Shown: positions 45,801 through 57,142 of the stretch, piece after piece
How the letters are laid out: every line of letters starts with the position of its first letter
Position numbering within the stretch: the first letter of the stretch is position 1
Origin: Apostichopus japonicus
Lineage: Eukaryota; Echinodermata; Holothuroidea; Aspidochirotida; Stichopodidae
NCBI RefSeq assembly: GCF_037975245.1
Contig: NC_092565.1
Coordinates: 6,240,999-6,304,998 of the forward strand
Length of the DNA: 64,000 nt
Direction of reading: 5' to 3'
Program-made: the position numbers and the translations under genes
Notes under the pieces: generated by a model
Told to the model about the DNA's origin: nothing
Databases searched by the model: none
Seen by the model: the letters and a program-made list of their open reading frames with translations, nothing else

Positions 45801-48800
45801 CGATTGGCAATTGGATCAGAAATGTTGGGTTTCTCTACAAAAGAAAAAAAAAGGTAAAAAAGTGCTTTTTCATAAGGGGGAAAAGATATTGATGAAAGTG
45901 ATACTCTTACAAGAATAAAGTGCAGCTTGTCGAAGCCTTATTTTTAGAAATTTAGAAGGGGGTTAGTAAGAAGGACATTTTGGGCTCTTGGTTTCGGTTC
46001 TTGTTTTGTTTTGTATTATTTTATTTTATCTTGTCTTATTTTTTTTCGGGTTCTTAGTTTATAATTATTGAAAAGTTTATTAAAATTGTTGAAAGAAAAA
46101 TGATATATATTAGAAAACTAAATATTTTGAAAACAAATGAGGTAGCAATAACTGCTATATCCGTGGCTCCTTACAGCCAAACCACTAAATTCTGCAGCTG
46201 TAATATTATCTCCATTAATGCAATGAAGCTGCATTTTTTATATCTGTTGTTTAATTATTTGTCTCACTTTCAAGTTCCTTTCTCAACTTCAATTATATTT
46301 TGCAATCTAAGTATAGATTCCTTTTCAACTCTTGGGAGAGACAAGAGATGTGTTTCGTATATATACTCGTATATATAGCTAGTTATGCTCCAACGCTTTT
46401 CAAAATCCAAACATTGGCTGATTTACTTTTCAATCACTCACTAAAAATATAATTTTTTTGTATCTCACTCGAGGGCCAGCCTTCCTCTAAATGCAGCATG
46501 GTTGTGGTGTGTCTGTAATTCCCTCTCATGGTCTGTTATTCCTATTCTGTACATAAATATATATCAAGTTTTAAGCATCCTAGTTTTCCTGTTTTGTAAG
46601 ATATTTGGTTCCACCAGGAAGAGGAGTAGCATGGACAACAATCCATTAAAAAAAAGTGGAATATTCCAATTTTTGTGTTTCTTTAACGGGACAGTAATGG
46701 TATGTTTTACTGGAGGCTCTGCAATTTACGTGGTCATACAAAATCAACTTGTTTTCCTGTTTATGATACCAAAACTTCTCTGATAGTTTGATTTTTCCAT
46801 ACTAGCTAAAATCCTTTAGCCAGTTCTATTCTTATGCAAAACTCCACACGGTCAAACCACCCTCGTGGAGAAGGTATGCATGTATGAATGATCCTCGTAA
46901 AACAACAGCTCTGGAAAGTTTTAATTTTTGATTTCTCTGTTCTTTTCCTATCCGTTAGTTTTGCTACGATATTCTCTGTCTTCTCGCCCTGAGATGCGTT
47001 AACCTAGAGGAGCTGTATCTCAGTCAAGTCAAGTGTATGGGTGACGACGTCCTAATGACCATCGCCAACAATCTCCCTCTCCTGAAATATCTGTCTCTCA
47101 AGAGCTGCACGAAAGGTACAGATCCTGTAAGTAGATTTCTGGAATATGGCAAAGGGATGTTTTTATACATATGTGTTTGTGTGTGTATTCTGACCAAGGA
47201 CTTGACCAAAGGAATTCCAAGTCCTCAGAAATCTTTTCAAATAATCACCACGTCCTCAGAAGAATTCTGTCATTAACGGGTATTGCTAAGGTTACGAAAC
47301 ATGGATTTGAACAAACGAAACACAAAAAACAATGGGGTCCTCGGTCTGAGTGTATAACACACACCTGTGTGTGTGTGTGTCATTGTTTGTTTTCAACTGT
47401 GTTTGTTTTAAATTGAACTATATGCAGCTCTGTGTGTGTATCCAATTGTAGTATGCACTGTTACATGTGTGTGGACTATGAATGGCTGTACTACTCTTCA
47501 ATACAAATTGTGGAATTACTAAGAAAGAGATGTTTTTACACATGTGTCTGTAGATCTATGCAGAGCAAATTTTTATTGGTAGTAACCCATCGTCTGAAAC
47601 AACCAGATTTCTGTACTGTTCAACCAAATTCAGCTGTGGAAATTGTCCAGGCAGACAAATAGTTGTTGACATCGAATTCAGATTGCAGTGTATTGAAATA
47701 CTGCCCAAATAGGTTAAAAAAATAATACATTGGTATCACTCCCAAAACTGGTGTTTTTGTATTCACCAAACCTACACATACATCTCTGCCATAGTGTACA
47801 TATTGCTGGATAGGCTAAAATAAATGGGGTGTTTTTGACTTGCCATGTAACAGTGAGTAGATATGGCTTAAATAGTCATTCCTTGTAAAAAATCTGCAAA
47901 GTTGAAACCGAAGGGCTGTTTCATAAAATGTTCACTATATGGTCCAAGAAGCTTATTTGAAGAGGCTAGGTGTTTTGATAGGATTGTAAGCATTTTGTCT
48001 AACGTTTACAACCCCTTTAATGTGTCTTCTCATGGAAGCAATTTTCTGATTATCACAGGGTAAAGTGCTGTTCAAAGTGACCAAGTTGCTACACGAATGC
48101 AACGCCCTATGACACATTGGGTACAACAAACATTTTGTATCTTCAGAACTTTTATGAAAAACTCCATTCACTATCCTGAGAATTGCTACAAGAATGCAAA
48201 GATGAATGAAATTTTGTGCACCACAAACAATTATGGTTTCTGCATTATTTTATGATTATGAGCAAACTTCAGAAACCACAGAATTTGCTATGCTCAATCA
48301 TAAACGCTAAATTTATTTATTGTTGTCTCTCGTTCTGTAGGTGACAGATAGCGGAGTCATTGAGCTCGCAAGGTGCTGCCCTCTACAGGAGCTCGTCGTG
48401 TCTGGTATCCACACCTTGACAGATAAGAGCGTCTTCGCCTTAGCTAACAGCTGTCCAGACTTGGAGTGCTTTTACGTCTCCGGTTGCAATAAAATAACTA
48501 CAGCTGCTATCAATTACCTACAGGTAAGCTGAGGGTTCTCTGAGAATTCACTCGTTTTAACTAGGAAAAATTTAGAGTGCCTGACACTTTGATCCTTCCA
48601 GGATCTTCAGAGAGAAACTAAAATAGAAACAGAAGACATAAAGTCATTTTATTTAGTCATTTTTAAAGATGGTAGGTTGGAACGTTGAAACGTGCATACA
48701 GTAGAAAAATGGGTAACCATACCTAACGGTAAGCTTAGTGCACAGAAGAAATATGCGCAGTGAGGGAGAGGGTCAGTAAGGGATGAAAAGGCTGTAGGAT

Positions 48801-49651
48801 ATAAACAGAACAGAGGGAGATACCAAAAGAGGAAGGTTAATAGCCATGGAGGTTACCGAGTGGGTGCTCAAGGGGTGGGGGGGGAGGAGGGGGTCAGTAA
48901 GGAGACAAAAGTGGGATAGTTACTTGTCTGGTGTCTTTTATGTCTTCTAATATCTGGCTGCAGTCACAGATCAAGTCATGTGAAATCTTCCATTCTCATG
49001 TGTCATGAAATATTTGTAGGTAACCATAGGTAATGACAGTTGTACGTTTGTATACCTTTATACCTTCAACTATCATCACATACCTTGTTGAACCATAGTT
49101 TCTTCTATATCTTCATAGGGTTGCATTATTGGTAAATCATTCCCAATGATGTCAGTGATACCTTCAAATAGTGTCTAGGTAACTATATGTAATGGTAAGC
49201 TTAGAGGGTTGCATTTCCTAGTGCTACCTTCGCAAGGTCATTTGTGTAGGTAGCCGTAGGTAATGATAAGCTTAAAGATTAGCCTATTTCTCGACGGCTG
49301 TCATAATTCCCTCAGGTAGTAAAACCATCAGTAACGATACGTTCAGATGGTGTGTAGGTAACCGTAGGTAGCGATGAACTTAGGAGTGTTGCATATGCTG
49401 AACAGTTGTCAAGTAACCAGAGGTAAGCATTGAAATTGGCAAAACGTTGAATAATGAAGAACGACCGATTTGATTTAAAAAAAAATTGTATTCAAATTTT
49501 GTCTCTTGGTTATTTGTAGGATATGTGCAATGGAAGAGTCCACGTGGTCCATAATGTACCGAGCGCTGATCCAAATCTTCTCATGGCCAAGAACCTCGAC
49601 ACGGGAGAGTTTCTAAGGATGGACCAAGAAAGATATCAACAGTTAAACTAA
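39525..49651 (+). CDS. Leucine-rich-repeat protein, AMN1/ZYG11-like N-terminus (10 exons)
   Basis: Ten coding exons (39525–39825, 40305–40460, 41516–41631, 43182–43264, 43411–43459, 43941–44174, 45366–45590, 46959–47126, 48341–48523, 49520–49651) join in frame to 548 residues plus TAA. The start MVKQLGDICLQCIAQNLDSI then LPTSLKETLLKRL resembles the N-terminus of AMN1 and ZYG11-type proteins (L-x2-C-L…L-P…K-x2-L-L), which leads into LRRs and can resemble a VHL/cullin-box. The rest is a series of cysteine-type (RNI/AMN1) LRRs: LQRVTLEGCSNIT, LKNVYITRCNLIS, LEELYLSQVKCMGDDVL, LKYLSLKSC, VTDSGVIELARCCPLQELVV, LECFYVSGCNKITTAAI. A 44-residue non-LRR tail ends in ERYQQLN. No signal peptide or membrane segment. 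A role as a ubiquitin-ligase substrate adaptor is only an inference. A candidate AATAAA lies at 50292–50297. Confidence 0.88.
40305..40460 (+). CDS. LRR gene exon 2
   Basis: 156 nt, phase 1 to 1, acceptor cacctctttgtcttacag, donor gatg|gtaagt. It encodes LRRs with HLRLKDLEKITAKSLQGVK and LKNVYITRCNLISND. Confidence 0.88.
41516..41631 (+). CDS. LRR gene exon 3
   Basis: 116 nt, phase 1 to 0, acceptor gttcttgttag, donor ctg|gtgagt. It reads GITTLVKNNPQISTLHINPS then HKMTEEVLPVVAECLQDQL. Confidence 0.88.
41646..42835. repeat. ~63-bp minisatellite in LRR gene intron 3
   Basis: About 18–19 imperfect copies of a unit built on tgtggatagtgactatcatggtagagaacacagttgtggatag…aatttattaatcaccagt fill about 1.2 kb. 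It starts 15 bp after the exon 3 donor. Confidence 0.93.
43182..43264 (+). CDS. LRR gene exon 4
   Basis: 83 nt, phase 0 to 2, acceptor ttttttcttgacag, donor agag|gtcagt. It encodes VDLNICGLYTVSDEVLLSLG and KYCPNIK(R). Confidence 0.88.
43411..43459 (+). CDS. LRR gene exon 5
   Basis: 49 nt, phase 2 to 0, acceptor tttttatcttttacag, donor cag|gtaaaa. It encodes LNVDGLVRITSDSLSQ, one LRR half-turn. Confidence 0.86.
43764..43922. repeat. 53-bp repeat, three copies, next to exon 6 acceptor
   Basis: attacctgctcttccaaacac…cctaataatagct…gtctatttcta repeats three times almost perfectly and ends about 18 bp before exon 6. Confidence 0.95.
43941..44174 (+). CDS. LRR gene exon 6
   Basis: 234 nt, phase 0 both ends, acceptor ccacctttcatag, donor aaa|gtaagc. 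It encodes LYKVLESLNFLDLSFCYKTR, MSSLSLGGLQVEGDRLPQIL and LTDLRLTGVNTITADVADK. Confidence 0.9.
44575..44882. repeat. ~105–125-bp direct repeat pair in LRR gene intron 6
   Basis: tagccagt…ttcacagtctaatatcatctatt and the following cctcataaa…ttccaattctgagtgatgcgagtgata occur twice, about 203 bp apart, with scattered differences. Confidence 0.88.
45366..45590 (+). CDS. LRR gene exon 7
   Basis: 225 nt, phase 0 both ends, acceptor ctttcttatcgcacag, donor gat|gtaagt. It encodes MLKEIGHNLINLNFGGCHLQ, KYCHNLECLSLDLCTRVRGE and MKVFSFSACKD. Confidence 0.9.
46959..47126 (+). CDS. LRR gene exon 8
   Basis: 168 nt, phase 0 both ends, acceptor ttcctatccgttag, donor cct|gtaagt. It encodes RCVNLEELYLSQVKCMGDDV and NNLPLLKYLSLKSCTKGTDP. 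An earlier GT (aaag|gtacag) would break frame with exon 9. Confidence 0.9.
48341..48523 (+). CDS. LRR gene exon 9
   Basis: 183 nt, phase 0 both ends, acceptor ctcgttctgtag, donor cag|gtaagc. It encodes VTDSGVIELARCCPLQELVV, HTLTDKSVFALANSCPDLEC and YVSGCNKITTAAINYLQ, two textbook cysteine-type LRRs. Confidence 0.93.
49010..49430. repeat. Degenerate tandem repeat before exon 10
   Basis: Variants of gtaggtaaccgtaggtaatgataagcttagaggttgcat recur about four to five times with strong divergence in the last LRR intron; an outlier lies near 48711. Many copies contain donor-like gtaggtaa words. Confidence 0.65.
49520..49651 (+). CDS. LRR gene terminal exon 10
   Basis: 132 nt ending TAA at 49649, acceptor tcttggttatttgtag. 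It encodes DMCNGRVHVVHNVPSADPNL and a polar tail ending MDQERYQQLN, outside the LRR fold. Confidence 0.88.
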   Translation, partial: DMCNGRVHVVHNVPSADPNLLMAKNLDTGEFLRMDQERYQQLN

Positions 49652-52600
49652 GGACAATTTCCCAGAGAACTCTCTTCTGCGAATCCAACAACGAGACTGG
49701 AGCAAATTTGTAGTTTCCAAACGGAAACAAAAGCGAAACAGTATAAATTAATTCATCGTCACATTTTGTACAATTTACAGGTCACAATGGTTTTGATATA
49801 AACGATCAGAAAAGAAAGGTACTCTGTGCATCTAAAAAAAGAAATGGCTAAATTGTTTGCGCATCGCTAGAAAGTTATTCTGAAAGAAAAAAACATTTTG
49901 TACGATTTTTTGCCATCTCAAACATTTATACCAAACATTATGGAAGGTGATGAGGAATTTGAGGTCAAGGGTCAGCTTAGTTGACCTGTTGATAGTTTTT
50001 TTTAAACTTTTTATCATGCTCTCATACTGTTCTTGCCTTAGACAATTTAAGTAGACATTATAAGCTGATAGCTGCATTTTGCCTCGTTTGCCTAATATAT
50101 TCTGGTTATTCTGTACATCAGCAAATGTTTAAGGCCACAACTAAGGATCTTCCATGGGGACTGGGTTACGACATTCCAAACTTTCCAACCTCCCTGTCCC
50201 CCCCCCCCCTGCCCCCTTAGAATATCTGCAAGAGTTGTAGCTTGGAAAATTGACTTGTAGATATAACTGGATTGGATTATGATAAAAGGAAAATAAAGCT
50301 TCTGAACAACATCGACCATGATGAGATCACAGACTACCCACTGTGGTCCACTTCTTGGTGTTAGGGCGGGATTAGTCAGTCAAATGAAGTTACATTCAAT
50401 GATGGTTTATGGACAAAATATTATAAAGTATTTCTCTCATGTTTTTAAACCTTTCAGTGTTCAGTATTGTATTATTCATTAGCCTACATAGTTGCTAATG
50501 ACATGAAGCCTCTCTCCACCCACCTCTCTCTCTCTCTCCACACTGTAGCTGTTAATTTATGTCTTTTTTATGTCTTTTTTGTACTTAGGGCCTCCTAGGG
50601 CATTAATTCGACCTGGGTGAACAAAACCTTTTTCATCATACATTTGCATGATTAAAGTATAAAGTACGAATTACAGGTTGTTGAATTTATGGAGGTAAAA
50701 TGTTAGGGATGGCATAGTTATGTGTAAGAAGAGAGGGAGGAGTTACAGACTATTTCTGTATGTTGAGTAGCTTTGAACAGGTCAAATTCGACCAATTATT
50801 TTACTCTCCTTATTAGTATTATTTAAATGAATAAATATAAATGTAATTTCCGCAGGAAAAAAGATCCCCACTACCCGCCGGCTTTTTGTATAACTTCCAA
50901 CTTTTTGTATAACTTCCAGCTTTTTGTATAACTTCCTTCACTGCATAATTATGAAGTACCCCACGCACCCCCCCCCCCCCCCCCCGTACTGAACTATGAG
51001 AAGTAAATTGATGCCCATGTTCCTGAACTTGAATCATTCAGTATGTATAAAAACTTGTCCGAATTTTATTGTAGGCCTCATCACATACACAGGACAGGAC
51101 TGATTAAGTATCATTATGGCATCAAATATACCACAAAAAACCCTCATGTATTTATGAAAGATTGATTTGATAGTCTGCTTATCTTTTTCACCTGTCGCGA
51201 GTTACTGGTATTCAAGTTTAAATCGGTTGAATCAGTAGTAAAACTACGTGGGTTGATATTTTTACACAACTGTTCAGTATAGAAAACAATGGTTTGTATA
51301 GGACTCCGTAGAATTTAAAAATCTCTCCAAATCTCCCCAAATGCGTTGTTTTTGTGTAACTTTCAGTTTGAAGTATAATAATAAGACCATTAGCCACTAC
51401 AATGAAACAAATTTTGAGAGATACCTATTTTCGTGAAGACGAACGATAGCCCAGAAATTCAGCAACATAAAGTGTGGAAGGCCTAACTTCAAAATTAGTG
51501 TTAATTTATAACATTAGGTTCACTAAACGCCCAGTGTCATAACTTTTGACAGGTTTCTGTCGGGCAACGGACCTCTTCGGAAATTGGAAAATCGTATTAT
51601 TTTCACTTTTAGACCTTAAAATTTGTCGCAAACGATCTTAAATTATCTTTTCGACATTCTAATGGAATGATTGCCAACGAAATTTTGGCCGAATATTTTG
51701 TGAAACTATTAACTGACGAATTTTGTGCTAAAAATGAACATACAAAATAAATGTTCGGATTACTTCCATACTTTGAGAGAAAAAAAATATATATTTCTCG
51801 GGGACGATTAATTTCGAGCCAACAAATAATTGACAAAACGCGGGTTATCTTTAGAAAGGGGGCATATCGGTATATACAGACGTAAACTTTTGCGCACTTC
51901 TTACCCGTATTTTTTTTATAAAAACAAGGATTTTCGTTACTATTTTGAAAGTCAGTCACCCCATAGAAATCAGCAGTGGCCTACGGAGGCAAAAGCATGC
52001 CATCGTTACTATGAAATGTTATTAGCCTCCTCGCATCATATACTACATAAACAAATCCAGAAGTATGATATGCAGCTTTGCTTTGGTAGGATGTTCGTTG
52101 CTTCGTAGTTGATAACAAAATAACGTCGTTGTTACTTGAAGTAAATAAGCATATGATGACGTCATGATGATGTAACAATTACTGTCTGAATTATATATAT
52201 ATTTGAATGCTATATTATTTACATGATTATATTATATATTTTGTCCCTTGCCGAGGGCAGAAGGAATCTTTGCGGTGGTGAATATGTGATCACACAATTT
52301 ATTGTGTGCCATAATTCAATCCAAAATGCTAGATGTATGATATAAATAACAGGCATAACATTGCAGGTTAAGCCTACTCCTTTTCAAAACATGAAAAAAA
52401 AAAGTTTGATATCTAATTGTGTACCACTGACAGAACAAGCTATGAAGCTTCAATATTTTCATATCAATAGTTGTCTGTATCATTATGTCTATTTTTATTG
52501 CTCAAACAGATGCAATCATTTAGCAGCATCTTGTGTTTTAAATGTTCTCCAACAGGGTGCTCGTATTTTTACAGTGTTATCCTCGACAGGGAGTTTTTTT

Positions 52601-53400
52601 TTATGTCTTTTCTACTCGATAATCTCAATTTGTTTTGCTGCAAATATATAATATTTCTATGCCCTTGAAGATGGATTCGTATATGATTCATAAATTTTAT
52701 TCTTCTAATTAAGATTAATCCTTAAAAGTCCCTTGAAATACATAGTTCATTGTTTTTTATGTGTGTGTGTGGGGGGGGGGGGGGGTTTGAAATGTTCACA
52801 AGATGTACAGAACTGTATTATTTATACTGATGCTAAGAATGACTTGCGAAATTATAAGCCAGTGTCTTAATTTCCTTAAATAGTCTACGGTAGTTGATCG
52901 TCTGTACTATGCTTTTGCCTACGGATAGGATCATTTTGCTTCCAGATGGCAGGTATAGTTCAAGGTAGTTAGTTAACTTGGTAGGTATTACTTGGTAGTT
53001 AACAGATAACTGGTAGTTAACAGGTAGTTTAACTAACAGGTAGTTGATTTGGAATTGAGAAAAGTCCTGTCAAACTGGTTTAGCACGAAAATACTCTACG
53101 TTATGTTCAAATATCTGGTAGCCCTGCAGTATTAAGAAAATCACTTTCAAAGTTGATGCTTTTACTAAGTAAGGGAGTGGTTTGGTTTTGATTTTCTGCT
53201 CTTTTCCTCCTTCCATTCTGAGTTTGGTTTGTGAAGTAGCTCAATATACAGATAAGTCCGAAGTAACCTTGAACGATACATAAACAGTCAATCAGGGAAA
53301 TGATATCTGCTTCAGAAGTGATAATCATGTGTTGGATGATCTTAAAACACACCTCAAGTGATCCCTGGCAGTTGTCACTACAGTAGTTGAGTCTCAAGGG
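49652..53400. other. LRR 3' flank and gene-free stretch
   Basis: The LRR 3'UTR (candidate AATAAA at 50292), then AT-rich sequence with poly-G/poly-C runs. No coding exon is recognised on either strand. Around 53185–53230 a phrase matching the body of the ~154-bp repeat downstream (…cagaatggaaggagg…gagcagaaaatcaaaa…) appears in inverted orientation. Confidence 0.5.
50879..50936. repeat. 19-bp tandem repeat
   Basis: Three copies of ctttttgtataacttccaa in a row. Confidence 0.95.
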
Positions 53401-53438
53401 GGTAAACAGGCTGTCTGAAAAGTTGCCTTCTTCTGTGT

Positions 53439-53439
53439 A

Positions 53440-53512
<73 letters not shown>

Positions 53513-53571
53513 TCTATATAGGTCTATATAGATCTATATAGATCTATATAGATCTATATATATATATATAC

Positions 53572-53662
<91 letters not shown>
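53439..53662. repeat. Compound (TA)n / (GATCTATATA)n microsatellite
   Basis: A long TA run, then about five gatctatata decamers (about 53510–53560), then another TA run with catatata interruptions. Confidence 0.97.
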
Positions 53663-54304
53663 CTAGATGGCTTTGGTTCTGAAAATATTTAAGTGTATTG
53701 AAGGGGTAGGTTGGTGGCAGAGCTGACTTGCTAGCTCAAAAAAGGTAAAAGGTAGTGACCATTTGCTCATACATATTGAACATCTATGGGTCCATATTTC
53801 ACATAAAAGGAAGACTGTTCTTTCTGGATTTCATCCATTTGTGGCCATGAAATGTACTGTAAAAACGTAACTGAATAGGTTGATGTCCAAAGAGTGAGTT
53901 AGTACACTTTATGTGGTCTAGGGAGTTTGAAATGTCTGATCGTTTCTGGTTATCACTTAATTGCTTGAAAATATGTTAACTCACTAGACTCTAGTGTTAC
54001 TCTAATGTTAGACTCTAATGTTAACTCACTAGACTCGCTAGACTCTATCAGTTAGATAGCCAAGTGGGATTTTGTGCAAATTATACGGCAAGGAATCACT
54101 ATTCTTTGCCCCCTGTCTAGAGAATGCTAAAACTCCTCTCTTTGAGTGGTTTGATATAGATGCAATATTTTGTTGGCACTAAGTGGACATATTGTGGTTA
54201 TTTTTTTTACTTGTAAGCTGCAAAACAAGATGTGAAAAATCAGCAGCAAGTTTTTTTTTATTTTACTTGTGCTTTCACTGGAAGAATAAAAAGGAAGAGT
54301 ATGA

Positions 54305-54365
54305 GTTGAAATTGAACCAGGGACCTTGTGATGCCTATTTTTTTAATCTACCACTATAGACCTTA
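54305..54365 (-). repeat. Degenerate tRNA-related sequence
   Basis: The minus strand has an A-box-like tatagtggtaga and a B box GGTTCAATTTC about 40 nt apart, interrupted by a poly-A run. A decayed tRNA-derived repeat is the best reading. Confidence 0.4.
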
Positions 54366-54590
54366 AGGTGAGATGCTACAGTAAGATGCATTTCAAATAT
54401 TTAAAGATCCAGTTGTTGGGACTGTTTAATAAAATATTTTCTCCTCCACTGTACCTTGTCAGGCATATAGGAGACCTCTCCACTGAACCTTGTCAGGGAG
54501 AGGGGTAGTGGCCAACTCCCTTCACCCGCTTGGGAACCTTGTCAGGGGGAGGGGTGCCAGCGAACTCCTTTTACAGAATTCACTCACTCA

Positions 54591-54662
54591 CCCATCCAGG
54601 GCTTGAACCGAGCTGCTCAGTATCATCGCAGACGGAACTACCCATTACACCATTTTGGTTCC
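54591..54662 (-). repeat. tRNA-related sequence
   Basis: The minus strand reads aaccaaaatggtgtaatggg (A box TGGTGTAATGG) through to a B box GGTTCAAGCCC, about 70 nt overall. No clean cloverleaf with a normal anticodon arm, so a SINE head or tRNA pseudogene is more likely than a gene. Confidence 0.5.
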
Positions 54663-54734
54663 CAATGAAATAACCTTCGTTTCTTACCTTTATACTTCCA
54701 CCTGCTCCAAAGAACAGAAAAGTAAAAGGTTCTG

Positions 54735-55145
54735 GTTGGGTCTTGAACTCATGACAGTGTGTTGTCTGTCTCTCTCAGTCCAGAGCACTAACCACTGCGC
54801 CACAGCAACTGTTGAGAAATAATGTTCGTTTCTAATATTTCAACATCAGAATGGAAAGAGGAAATTGCAAAAGATCAAAATGCTGTCTCTGGGGCTTGAA
54901 CTCATGACAGTGTGTTTGTCTGTCTCTCAGTCCAGAGCACTAACCACTGCACCACAGCAACTGTTGAGAAATAATGTTCGTTTCTAATATTTCAACATCA
55001 AAATGGAAAGAGGAAATTGCAAAAGATCAAAATGCTGTCTCTGGGGCTTGAACTCATGACAGTGTGTTGTCTGTCTCTCTCAGTCCAGAGCACTAACCAC
55101 TGCGCCACAGCAACTGATGAGAAATAACGCTCGTTTCTGATGAAG
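54735..55145 (-). repeat. ~153-bp tRNA-related tandem repeat, left block
   Basis: Three units with ttgaactcatgacagtg at about 54743, 54896 and 55048. On the minus strand each carries an A box (TGGCGCAGTGG, TGGTGCAGTGG, TGGCGCAGTGG) and a B-box-like GAGTTCAAG, followed by a unique body. This looks like a tandemly amplified tRNA-derived SINE-like unit. Confidence 0.75.
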
Positions 55146-55229
55146 GAAATTGCAAAAGTAATCATTAAGAACAACATAGCAAAGATAATTTACGATCGGT
55201 TTTTTGGCGCAAATAGAAATGTTATGGAC

Positions 55230-57000
55230 AAAAAGCCTTTCTCGGTCAAATAATTACACGAAATTGGTGTATAACAAAGACAAGAGTGTCTTCTACTTCA
55301 CGTCTAATTTTAGTGTCGATGGGTGTTTCAGAGAACCCAAGAGAGGGGCTGAAAAGAGGGGGTTTTCCAAATTGTGCACTTATAAAGAACACTTATTTCT
55401 ATCTTGTACTTTGGGACCACGTATCTCCCGAACGGAAGCAGATATGGACCTGGGAGTTGCAGATTTGGGCTCCTGAGCATCGATTACTCCCTGTTACGTC
55501 TTTTGGACTAAATCTATTTTGGGTCAATTTTTGGCAATTTTTATTTGCGCCAAATATAGGTTTTTTGTCTGAAAAGTTAAAAAAGTACCTCTTTTTGGTA
55601 CCCAATTCCAAAATAAACTTCAGATTCGTAATCAGCGTGTCGCGAACTACCAGAAAAGATACACATTTATCGACTTTGCGACAACAATTTTTTTCACCTC
55701 AAACTTGAAAAAGTAAGACCGAAAAACTTTTACGACGAACAAAGGTTTAAAATCCTTTGTTGTCCCTCAAAGTTTTTCGCTTTTCTATTGTTCCTCTGAA
55801 ATTGCAAACAAAGCGAAAAAAGCCTTTCCCGATCAGATAATTACACGAAATTGGTGTATAAGAAAGACAAGGGTGTCTTCTACTCCACGTCTAATTTTAA
55901 TGTCGATGGGGGTTTCAGAGAGGTCAAGAGAGGGGCTGAAAAGAGGGGGTTTTCCAAATTTTGCACTTATAAAGAACACGTATTTCTATCTTGTACTTTG
56001 GAACCACGTATCTCCCGAACGGAAGCAGATATGGACCTGGGAGTTGCAGATTTGGGCTCCTGAGCATCGATTACTACCTGTTACGTCTTTTGGGCTAAAT
56101 CTATTTTGGGTCAATTTTTGGCAATTTTTATTTGCGCCAAATATAGGTTTTTTGTCTGAAAAGTTAAAAGAGTACCTCTTTTTGGTACCCAATTCCAAAA
56201 TAAACTGCAGATTCGTAATCAGCGTGTCGCGAACTACCAGAAAAGATACACTTTTATCGACTTTGCGACAACAAGTTTTTTCACCTCAAACTTGAAAAAG
56301 TAAGACCGAAAAACTTTTACGACGAACAAAGGTTTAAAATCCTTTGTTGTCCCTCAAAGTTTTTCGCTTTTCTATTGTTCCTCTGAAATTGCAAACAAAG
56401 CGAAAAAAAAGCCTTTCCCGATCAGATAATTACACGAAATTGGTGTATAAGAAAGACAAGGGTGTCTTCTACTCCACGTCTAATTTTAATGTCGATGGGG
56501 GTTTCAGAGAGGTCAAGAGAGGGGCTGAAAAGAGGGGGTTTTCCAAATTTTGCACTTATAAAGAACACGTATTTCTATCTTGTACTTTGGAACCACGTAT
56601 CTCCCGAACGGAAGCAGATATGGACCTGGGAGTTGCAGATTTGGGCTCCTGAGCATCGATTACTCCCTGTTACGTCTTTTGGGCTAAATCTATTTTGGGT
56701 CAATTTTTGGCAATTTTTATTTGCGCCAAAAATAGGTGTTTTTGTCTGAAAAGTTAAAAAAGTACCTCTTTTTGGTACCCAATTCCAAAATAAACTTCAG
56801 ATTCGTAATCAGCGTATCGCGAACTACCAGAAAAGATACACATTTATCGATTTTGCGACAACAATTTTTTTCACCTCAAACTTGAAAAAGTAAGACCGAA
56901 AAACTTTTACGACGAACAAAGGTTTAAAATCCTTTGTTGTCCCTCAAAGTTTTTCGCTTTTCTATTGTTCCTCTGAAAAGTTGCAAACTGAGCGAAATAA
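55230..57000. repeat. 588-bp tandem repeat, three copies
   Basis: Units begin agcctttc at about 55234, 55821 and 56410, with spacings of 587 and 589. They end in ctattgttcctctgaaa…gcaaac. A decayed partial copy is suggested at about 57050–57110. Each unit has an open frame starting MSSTxRLILxSMGVSE: 140 codons in copies 1 and 2, disrupted about two-thirds through in copy 3. No protein family is recognised. Confidence 0.93.
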
Positions 57001-57142
57001 AAGGGCGCTCGACGCATCTTGCCAGTGATACGTGATTTCAAAGCAGTCAAATCAAACCTTTGTTTTCCGGTTTTGTGTTGTTCCTCGGAAGTTGTATGCT
57101 AAGCGACAGAAATGTTCAATGTTTTAATATTAATTTTTCTTC

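Noticed and set aside
47120-47160. Alternative donor gtacag at 47111 for LRR exon 8
   Set aside because: It would end in phase 1, while exon 9 opens in phase 0; the donor at 47127 keeps the LRR reading frame.
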